Assembly: GCA_016735355.1 (NCBI GenBank) | Contig: JAERRQ010000392.1 | Location: 1-5,825, forward strand | Length of the DNA: 5,825 nt | Reading direction: 5' to 3' | DNA from: Desulfobacterales bacterium | GTDB taxonomy: Bacteria; Desulfobacterota; Desulfobacteria; Desulfobacterales; BuS5 | Part shown: positions 1-4,409 of the stretch, in pieces | Layout: each line of letters starts with the position of its first letter | Position numbering within the stretch: position 1 is the first letter of the stretch | Translations under genes and position numbers: made by a program | Notes under the pieces: generated by a model | Database searches by the model: none | Told to the model about the DNA's origin: nothing | The model's input: the letters and a program-made list of their open reading frames with translations, nothing else

Positions 1-1
1 C

Positions 2-874
2 AATTTAATCCTTATGACCGAAGATCCGGATGTTATGAAAGCCGGTGTCGAGGCCTGCGGATTTAAAAGACCTTTATTATATGCGGCCACAGATGCCACA
101 GCCGATGCTTTGGGTGAGATTGCAAAAGATAATGATCTGCCCCTTGCGGTAAAAGCGGATTCTATTGAGGCGCTTATCCCATTGACGGAAAAATTAACCG
201 GCATGGGTGTGAAGGATCTTGTTTTAGATTCCGGTTCAAGGGAGATCAAGCAGGCTCTTGAGGATCAGGTAGCAATAAGAAGAGCAGCTCTGAAATCAGG
301 AAACAGGGCGCTCGGTTTTCCGACTATAACATTTCCCTGTGAAATGGCATCCAATTTAGACACGGAAGCCATGATCGCCGGTATGTTTGTCGCAAAATAC
401 GGCGGCATTGTAACACTTTCCGATTTTACCGGCGAGTCTGTTTTCCCGCTTCTGCTGGAGCGTTTGAATATTTTTACAGATCCGCAAAGACCTATGACAG
501 TTACAGAGGGCATTTATGAAATCGGTAATCCCGATGAGAACTCTCCGGTGCTGGTCACAACCAATTTTGCATTGACCTACTTTATCGTATCCGGCGAAAT
601 TGAAGGGAGCAAGGTTCCTTCATGGCTGTTGGTCAAAGATTCCGAAGGCCTCTCTGTTATGACGGCCTGGGCGGCCGGTAAATTTGCGGGGGACGATGTT
701 GGAGTCTTTGTAAAGAAATCGGGTATCATGGACAAGGTGAAACATACCGAACTCATCATTCCGGGATATGCAGCGGCCATTGCGGGTGATGTTGAAGAGG
801 AGCTGCCCGGATGGAAGATTACTGTAGGTCCCAGGGAAGCTGCCCATATACCGGGATTTCTTAAAGCCCGGTAA
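2..874 (+). CDS. acsC: Acetyl-CoA synthase corrinoid iron-sulfur protein, large (gamma) subunit, 5'-truncated by window edge
   Basis: The frame is open from base 2 with no in-window start (NLILMTEDPDVMKAG...), so the ATG at 14 is internal; 290 residues are visible. The family is usually about 440-460 residues, so the missing part should carry the N-terminal 4Fe-4S cluster motif and the first part of the TIM barrel. Visible signatures are the barrel segments NLILMTEDPDVMKAG and DLVLDSGS, the stretch TNFALTYFIVSGEIE followed by PSWLLVKDSEGLSVMTAWAAGKF, and the C-terminal IIPGYAAAIAGDVEEELPGW / VGPREAAHIPGFLK, which in this family forms the corrinoid-binding domain. The protein is cytoplasmic; with the small subunit AcsD it carries a cobalt-bound methyl group between methyltetrahydrofolate and the acetyl-CoA synthase A-cluster. 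acsE follows after 98 bases on the same strand and encodes the enzyme that methylates this protein. The pathway can run in either direction; a sulfate reducer may use it to oxidise acetyl-CoA. The assignment is secure, the direction of flux is inferred. Confidence 0.95.
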   Translation, partial: NLILMTEDPDVMKAGVEACGFKRPLLYAATDATADALGEIAKDNDLPLAVKADSIEALIPLTEKLTGMGVKDLVLDSGSREIKQALEDQVAIRRAALKSGNRALGFPTITFPCEMASNLDTEAMIAGMFVAKYGGIVTLSDFTGESVFPLLLERLNIFTDPQRPMTVTEGIYEIGNPDENSPVLVTTNFALTYFIVSGEIEGSKVPSWLLVKDSEGLSVMTAWAAGKFAGDDVGVFVKKSGIMDKVKHTELIIPGYAAAIAGDVEEELPGWKITVGPREAAHIPGFLKAR

Positions 875-877
875 AAT

Positions 878-962
878 TAGTTTTAGATTAAAGATTGAAG
901 ATTGAAGATTTACATGCTATTAATCTTCGATCTTCAATCTAAAAACGTCAATCTAAAAACTA
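878..962 (+). repeat. Long imperfect hairpin filling the acsC-acsE spacer
   Basis: An inner stem pairs 892-910 with 922-940 (19 bp, one mismatch) around an 11-base loop. An outer stem pairs 878-889 with 950-962 (12 bp with one bulged A). The left inner arm is a 7-bp tandem repeat, AGATTGA AGATTGA AGATT. The structure begins 3 bases after the acsC stop and ends just before the acsE ribosome binding site. No T-run follows, so it does not look like an intrinsic terminator. A processing or mRNA-stability element within the operon, or a small repetitive element, are the two readings; which is correct cannot be told from this window. Confidence 0.75.
934..960 (+). repeat. 13-bp direct repeat, two copies separated by one base
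   Basis: TCAATCTAAAAAC occurs at 934-946 and again at 948-960, exact in both copies. The first copy overlaps the right arm of the inner hairpin and the second forms most of the outer arm, so the two copies compete for alternative pairings with the left side of the spacer. Confidence 0.8.
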
Positions 963-963
963 T

Positions 964-968
964 GGAGG
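964..968 (+). promoter_or_regulatory. Ribosome binding site of acsE
   Basis: GGAGG lies 4 bases before the ATG at 973. It fixes that start. It sits immediately outside the base of the spacer hairpin, so it stays unpaired if the hairpin forms. Confidence 0.85.
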
Positions 969-972
969 ATTC

Positions 973-1863
973 ATGTATCTAATCGGAGAAAGTTTAAACG
1001 TAATTTCAACAAAAATAGGCCGGGCATTTAAAGAGCGTGATCCAAAGCCTTTACAGGAAGAAGCCTTGTTCCAGAAAGAAAAGGGGATGGATTATATTGA
1101 TATTAACCTGGGACCTGCAAAAAAAGACGGACATGAACTGATGCCCTGGGTAGTCGAGGTGGTTCAGGATGTTGTACCTGATGTTCCCCTGGCTCTCGAC
1201 ACATCGAATATCGACGCTATAGAAGCCGCCCTGAAGGTTTATAAAGAGACTCCCAAGCCGGTTTTGATCAATTCAATCATGTGTCGACCTGAGCGTTATG
1301 AGCGGATGGTTCCGCTGGCTGCCGAATATAACGCCGATTTTATTGCTCTGATGTGGGGTCCGGATGGACTTCCACGCGATGAAAATGAGCGTGCAGCTCT
1401 GGCGGTTGAGCTTCTTTATTTTGCCAATGAGGCCGGGATTGAAAATGAGAGAATATGGGTAGACGGCATAGTGACACCGGTTAATATCCAGCAGCCCCAG
1501 CTTATAAGCCTGATGAATTTCCAGGCTATGGTTCAGGATATTGCGCCGGGCGCCAAAAGCACCTGCGGTCTGTCTAACATATCGAACGGCCCGCCTACCA
1601 ATCTGCGGCCGATTCTTAACCAGACATACATGATCATGCTGGAAAGAAACGGAATGTATTCAGTAATATCCGATCCCCTGGAAGAAAGGCTGACCGATAT
1701 TGCCAAAGGGAAGCGTCAGGATATTGTAGACGTAGTTCACGCTACAATGGATGAAAATCCTCCGGCTCTTGATTCTATTTCGGATGAGTTAAAAGAATTT
1801 GTTAAGACAACCAATGTTATTCTTGGTAGATCACTTTATTCAGATTCATGGCTTGAAGTCTAA
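973..1863 (+). CDS. acsE: 5-methyltetrahydrofolate:corrinoid/iron-sulfur protein methyltransferase
   Basis: A 296-residue cytoplasmic TIM-barrel enzyme of the pterin-binding (dihydropteroate synthase-like) family. It transfers the methyl group between 5-methyltetrahydrofolate and the cobalt of the corrinoid iron-sulfur protein, whose large subunit is encoded just upstream. Compared from memory with the Moorella enzyme (262 residues), visible matches are the N-terminal LIGESLNV, DINLGPA (43-49), LALDTSNI with Asp76 (73-80), LINS with Asn100, VDGIVTPVN with Asp164 (163-171) and CGLSNIS with Asn202 (198-204). Asn202 aligns with the catalytic/pterin N5-binding Asn199 of Moorella. The extra length falls mainly near residues 238-280, a charged helical-looking stretch before the conserved end ILGRSLYSDSW. 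GGAGG supports the start. Likely cotranscribed with acsC and terminated at 2037-2072. Confidence 0.95.
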   Translation: MYLIGESLNVISTKIGRAFKERDPKPLQEEALFQKEKGMDYIDINLGPAKKDGHELMPWVVEVVQDVVPDVPLALDTSNIDAIEAALKVYKETPKPVLINSIMCRPERYERMVPLAAEYNADFIALMWGPDGLPRDENERAALAVELLYFANEAGIENERIWVDGIVTPVNIQQPQLISLMNFQAMVQDIAPGAKSTCGLSNISNGPPTNLRPILNQTYMIMLERNGMYSVISDPLEERLTDIAKGKRQDIVDVVHATMDENPPALDSISDELKEFVKTTNVILGRSLYSDSWLEV

Positions 1864-1869
1864 AGGTTT

Positions 1870-2029
1870 AGGGAACTTACAGAAAATAATCTACGCATCC
1901 TGTTTGCCCTTTTGTCCGTCTTCTACGTTGCGGTAACAGTTGTATAGTTCACTATGCAACTGTTACCACGCCTTGAAGACGAACAAAAAATCTGCACGAT
2001 ATGCGTAAATTATTTCCTTCCAGTTCCCT
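1870..2029. repeat. 160-bp near-palindromic element downstream of acsE
   Basis: A large imperfect inverted repeat centred near 1949.5. Its core is a perfect 11-bp arm pair (1932-1942 with 1957-1967) that continues through one T-G pair and a further 4 bp to a 4-base loop, about 16 bp in all. Further out, 1911-1923 matches 1975-1987 (12 of 13), 1885-1898 matches 2001-2014 (13 of 14), and 1870-1876 matches 2023-2029 (7 of 7). Less conserved stretches lie between them. The long paired arms and absence of a coding frame fit a MITE-like element or large REP-type sequence between two convergent genes. It could also limit transcription or mRNA decay from both sides. Confidence 0.7.
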
Positions 2030-2036
2030 TATGGTT

Positions 2037-2072
2037 AGTGGTGAGTAAAAGACTCATCACTCATCTTTTTTT
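2037..2072 (+). terminator. Rho-independent terminator for the acs operon
   Basis: AGTGGTGAGT (2037-2046) pairs with ACTCATCACT (2052-2061), 10 bp with one G-T pair and a 5-base loop AAAAG. CATC and seven Ts (2066-2072) follow. The T-run is on the plus strand only, so it serves acsC-acsE and not the convergent rhodanese gene, whose stop codon (2057-2059) lies inside the right arm. Confidence 0.7.
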
Positions 2073-2530
2073 AATTTTTCTTTCCAGCGCGTCAATCCGT
2101 TTGCAAGATAATAGACATTATTATAACCGACAGAAAAGAACTTTTCTGCAAGCTCCCTCCCAAGGGAGCAGTGGATGCCGTCACAATATGTAATTATTGT
2201 AGTTTCCGGGTCTGTGCTGGATAAAAATTCGTCTATCCATTCGTCAAATCCTTTTTCATACAGGTTTACAGCGCCTTTTATATGTCCTTGCTCAAAATCA
2301 CTTTCAGACCTGGCGTCAATGAGCAGGGAGGAGTCCTGCATTAATATTTTATATGCATTGCCAATAGATATCTCCCTGACGGCACTGTTACCATGCTGCA
2401 GTAAATCATTGTTTAAAAGCAGCGGTACTCCCCCGAATCTTATATGATCAGGCCTTACCTGATTAAAGATCAGGGAAATAACTGTTGCCGCACACAGTAT
2501 TATTAGTATCTGATGAAATGTTTGTTTCAT
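2057..2530 (-). CDS. Membrane-anchored single-domain rhodanese-like protein
   Basis: 157 residues from the ATG at 2530. Residues 7-23 (QILIILCAATVISLIFN) form one hydrophobic segment after a short basic N-terminus, so the domain is probably held outside the cytoplasmic membrane as a signal anchor or exported. The rhodanese domain spans about 54-153: LLIDARSESDFEQGHIKGAVNL (69-90) is the CH2A-like motif, and YCDGIHCSLGRELA (115-128) holds the active-site loop with Cys116 as the expected persulfide-carrying cysteine and a second Cys121. GLTRW closes the fold. Rhodaneses move sulfane sulfur; the donor and acceptor here are unknown. An in-frame ATG at 2563 would add 11 residues (MFTVNRERLLI) that come entirely from a repeat, so 2530 is preferred, although neither start has a clear Shine-Dalgarno sequence. 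The gene lies 51 bases after ksgA and may be cotranscribed with it. Confidence 0.85.
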   Translation of the reverse strand: MKQTFHQILIILCAATVISLIFNQVRPDHIRFGGVPLLLNNDLLQHGNSAVREISIGNAYKILMQDSSLLIDARSESDFEQGHIKGAVNLYEKGFDEWIDEFLSSTDPETTIITYCDGIHCSLGRELAEKFFSVGYNNVYYLANGLTRWKEKLKKDE

Positions 2531-2535
2531 TATTA

Positions 2536-2561
2536 GTAACCGTTCACGGTTTACAGTAAAC
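2536..2561. repeat. Dispersed palindromic repeat, copy 1
   Basis: GTAACCGTTCACGGTTTAC at 2536-2554 is the exact 19-base reverse complement of 3651-3669. It is nearly self-complementary (GTAACCGT / ACGGTTTAC with one extra base). It overlaps a second odd palindrome, GTTTACAGTAAAC (2549-2561). It lies between the ksgA stop and the preferred rhodanese start. Confidence 0.75.
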
Positions 2562-2581
2562 ATTATTAAATTTGAAAAAAT

Positions 2582-3430
2582 CTAACCTATCTGTCTCACA
2601 TACTGATTGCCGAGTTTAACAAATTCCGGTACCGTCAAAGTTTCTGCTCTCCTGACAGGGTCAATGCCTGCCCGGTTAAGCAGGCTTAGCGCTTTTTTCG
2701 TATCTATATTGAGTATGTTTCCTGCCAGAGAATTTTTCAAGGTTTTTCTTCTCTTGGAAAAAGCTGCTTTTATGACCCTGAAAAGGAGCTGTTCATCATC
2801 TGCCTGATATTGAAGTTCAGTTTTGAAAGTCAGTTTAATTACTTCTGAATCGACTTTTGGTTTTGGAAAAAAAAGGGGAGCCTTTACCGTTGCGATCTTT
2901 TTGATATCAGCGCAATACTGCGCCATAACAGAGAGCCTGCTGTAATCTTTGCAATTTGGGCCGGCATAAATCCGTTTTGCCATCTCCTTCTGGAACATCA
3001 GTACTGCGCGGCTGATAATATCCCTGTTTTCTATAAGCCGGACAAGCAGCATGGAAGATATATTGTACGGAAGATTTCCTATTACTATGATTTTTTCCGT
3101 CCCGCCCTCTACAAGCTTTCTAAGGTTCAGCCGCAGTATGTCGCCGTTAATCAAGACGGTGTTGGATATGTTATATACAAGAAGCTCTGTTTTCAACAGA
3201 TCAATCAGCCTCTGATCTTTTTCCACCGCATAGATTTTTTTTGAAGCACGTGCCGCAGGAACAGTAAGTGCTCCCAAGCCTGCCCCCACCTCAAGCAAGG
3301 TGTCATTGGAGCCTATTTCTGCTCGGGTAATTATCATTTCCGCCGTTGAAGGATCGGAGAGAAAATTTTGGCCCATTTTTTTTTGGGGGCGAATGTCCCA
3401 TGCTGATAAGAGTGTTCCCGGTGATGTCAT
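2582..3430 (-). CDS. rsmA: 16S rRNA (adenine1518-N6/adenine1519-N6)-dimethyltransferase
   Basis: A 282-residue KsgA/RsmA protein of full family length. It is a cytoplasmic, SAM-dependent enzyme that dimethylates two adjacent adenines in the 3'-terminal hairpin of 16S rRNA during late 30S assembly. Motifs in order: GQNFL (20-24), SAM-binding motif I EVGAGLGALT (47-56), acidic Glu70 at the end of strand 2 (YAVEKD), GD at 96-97, catalytic motif IV NLPYNIS (119-125), the C-terminal FFPKPKVDS (187-195) and FSKRRKTLKNSL (224-235). The start at 3430 gives MTSPGTLLSAWDIRPQKKMGQNFL, an N-terminus typical of Desulfobacterales homologues as remembered; no strong Shine-Dalgarno precedes it, and the upstream sequence is A+T-rich. 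The gene is also called ksgA. It lies between the DUF2062 gene (240 bases upstream) and the rhodanese gene. Confidence 0.96.
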   Translation of the reverse strand: MTSPGTLLSAWDIRPQKKMGQNFLSDPSTAEMIITRAEIGSNDTLLEVGAGLGALTVPAARASKKIYAVEKDQRLIDLLKTELLVYNISNTVLINGDILRLNLRKLVEGGTEKIIVIGNLPYNISSMLLVRLIENRDIISRAVLMFQKEMAKRIYAGPNCKDYSRLSVMAQYCADIKKIATVKAPLFFPKPKVDSEVIKLTFKTELQYQADDEQLLFRVIKAAFSKRRKTLKNSLAGNILNIDTKKALSLLNRAGIDPVRRAETLTVPEFVKLGNQYVRQIG

Positions 3431-3492
3431 ATTATAATTATCTGAAAATTTATAGGAAATGTGAATTTATTTTTGAGCGAGCCCCCTATGGC

Positions 3493-3530
3493 GTAACCGT
3501 TCACGGTTATCAGTTTACGGTTAACAGTTG
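3493..3530. repeat. Dispersed palindromic repeat, copy 2, with 14-bp tandem units
   Basis: GTAACCGTTCACGGTT (3493-3508) is identical to the first 16 bases of the copy at 2536. It runs into two 14-bp tandem units, ACGGTTATCAGTTT (3503-3516) and ACGGTTAACAGTTG (3517-3530), matching at 12 of 14. It lies about 60 bases before the ksgA start. The rest of the 3431-3670 gap is A+T-rich and shows no convincing gene. Confidence 0.7.
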
Positions 3531-3644
3531 GATCGGAATACAGACTATGACTCGTCATTTGAATTTACAGCAAGTCAACCGACTTTATAAATAATTATTC
3601 ATAATCAAATGGACGTACTGATTTGTTAGTTTTGCCTTTTTTAG

Positions 3645-3669
3645 AAAACCGTAAACCGTGAACGGTTAC
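3645..3669. repeat. Dispersed palindromic repeat, copy 3
   Basis: AAAACC followed by GTAAACCGTGAACGGTTAC (3651-3669) forms an imperfect palindrome that is the exact reverse complement of 2536-2554. It ends one base before the DUF2062 stop codon region at 3671. No T-run of terminator type follows in either direction. Confidence 0.75.
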
Positions 3670-3670
3670 C

Positions 3671-4132
3671 TTATGTCAGCAATTTTCTTTTTAATTTTCT
3701 TTTTAATTGTATTTTTAAAAATATTTTTCTGGTAATAAAATAAGCGGCAATACTGCAAGGGATGCCTAAAATGATACCGCCTGCCATCATAGCTATGGTT
3801 GCATCCCATCCTAGCCCCAACAGATCTTTGATGGATTCGTATTTTGTATCAAAGGGTTTGGAATTATCGAATAACATTGTGCCTACTTTATAAGTTCCAA
3901 GATAAAAGAAAGGGATGGTGAGAGGATTGCTGAACCAGACCCCGATCGCCGCGGCTATTTTGTTTCCCCGGAGCAAAATGGCTATAGTAACGGCAATGAG
4001 AGTATGAAAAGGTAAGGTTGGGGTGAAGCTGATAAATATTCCGATACCCATACCAAGGCCTATATGGTGCGGATCTCCTTCGAGCCGTTTGCATCTTTTT
4101 ATGAATTGTTTTATTAGGTTTTTTGCAGGCAT
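3671..4132 (-). CDS. DUF2062 family integral membrane protein
   Basis: 153 residues. The core matches the DUF2062 pattern: GDPHHIGLGMGIGIFISFTPTLPFHT (19-44), a hydrophobic helix ending in LLRGNK (about 45-58), then the family hallmark WFSNPLTIPFFYLGTYKVG (66-84), and a C-terminal membrane segment (about 111-134). Three or four membrane spans are likely, in the cytoplasmic membrane. The biochemical role of the family is not established and none is claimed. The C-terminus is lysine-rich, with LKRK encoded twice by a 12-bp tandem repeat (AATTTTCTTTTT, about 3681-3704), probably a cytoplasmic tail. The start at 4132 gives a normal family N-terminus but has no visible Shine-Dalgarno sequence. It is transcribed in the same direction as ksgA, with a 240-base gap carrying two repeat copies. 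Confidence 0.85.
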   Translation of the reverse strand: MPAKNLIKQFIKRCKRLEGDPHHIGLGMGIGIFISFTPTLPFHTLIAVTIAILLRGNKIAAAIGVWFSNPLTIPFFYLGTYKVGTMLFDNSKPFDTKYESIKDLLGLGWDATIAMMAGGIILGIPCSIAAYFITRKIFLKIQLKRKLKRKLLT

Positions 4133-4201
4133 AGATATATTTTTATTGACCGGTCTTTTAAAATGTTATTATTTATCGCCTATAGATTTTTAAATATACA
4201 C

Positions 4202-4230
4202 TATCTACCATGTGTTAGTGTCGCTTTCAA
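4202..4230 (-). promoter_or_regulatory. Weak candidate sigma-70 promoter for the DUF2062 gene
   Basis: On the minus strand TTGAAA (4230-4225) is followed after 17 bases by TAGATA (4207-4202), about 70 bases before the ATG at 4132. The -35 box is good and the -10 box poor (3 of 6), so this is only a candidate. Confidence 0.25.
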
Positions 4231-4240
4231 TCTTTTCATC

Positions 4241-4359
4241 TATAGATTGTCACATAAATAATTTCACTGCGTTATCGGTCGTCGGAGTATTACAATACGC
4301 CTTTCTCCCTCTGGCCTTGTGCAAAATTTTAAAATTTGGTTATTATCTGACAATCTATA
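4241..4359. repeat. 119-bp element with perfect 12-bp terminal inverted repeats (MITE-like)
   Basis: TATAGATTGTCA (4241-4252) and TGACAATCTATA (4348-4359) are perfect inverted repeats. The similarity continues inward in A+T-rich form (CATAAATAA against GATAATAA). The interior has a small stem GTATT-AC-AATAC (4287-4298) and an A/T near-palindrome around 4322-4337, and no coding frame. Another TATAGATT at 4181-4188 may be a solitary end. The outermost TA at both ends would fit a TA target duplication, but that is inference. It sits in the divergent region between the DUF2062 gene and the sulfurylase-kinase gene. Confidence 0.6.
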
Positions 4360-4361
4360 AT
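4356..4361 (+). promoter_or_regulatory. Candidate -10 box for the sulfurylase-kinase gene
   Basis: TATAAT lies about 49 bases before the ATG at 4410, overlapping the right terminal repeat of the 119-bp element. No convincing -35 box is found at 16-18 bases (the T-rich TTTGGT at 4335-4340 is 15 bases away). It is also followed by the small palindrome CTATAATTTATAG (4355-4367). Confidence 0.3.
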
Positions 4362-4400
4362 TTATAGGGGCAATTTTTTTACTGATTCCCCTCGCTTAAA

Positions 4401-4406
4401 GGAGAG
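4401..4406 (+). promoter_or_regulatory. Ribosome binding site of the sulfurylase-kinase gene
   Basis: AAAGGAGAG with GGAG at 4401-4404 lies 5 bases before the ATG at 4410 and decides that start. Confidence 0.85.
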
Positions 4407-4409
4407 TAT

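Noticed and set aside
1954..2193. 79-codon plus-strand open frame
   Set aside because: It starts in the loop of the large palindrome, crosses the terminator and runs antisense to the rhodanese gene; it has no ribosome binding site and no recognisable protein features.
2175..2447. 90-codon plus-strand open frame
   Set aside because: It is wholly antisense to the conserved rhodanese domain, whose motifs explain the sequence.
3346..3594. 82-codon plus-strand open frame
   Set aside because: It is antisense to the conserved ksgA N-terminus and then crosses the dispersed repeat; composition and context do not support a gene.
3645..3669. Palindrome as intrinsic terminator of the DUF2062 gene
   Set aside because: The stem would have a 2-base loop and no T-run follows on the minus strand; its exact copies elsewhere fit a dispersed repeat better.
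4241..4409. Riboswitch leader upstream of the fusion gene
   Set aside because: No known sulfur-related riboswitch core was recognisable; the inverted repeats fit a mobile-type element and the leader after the candidate -10 box is short.
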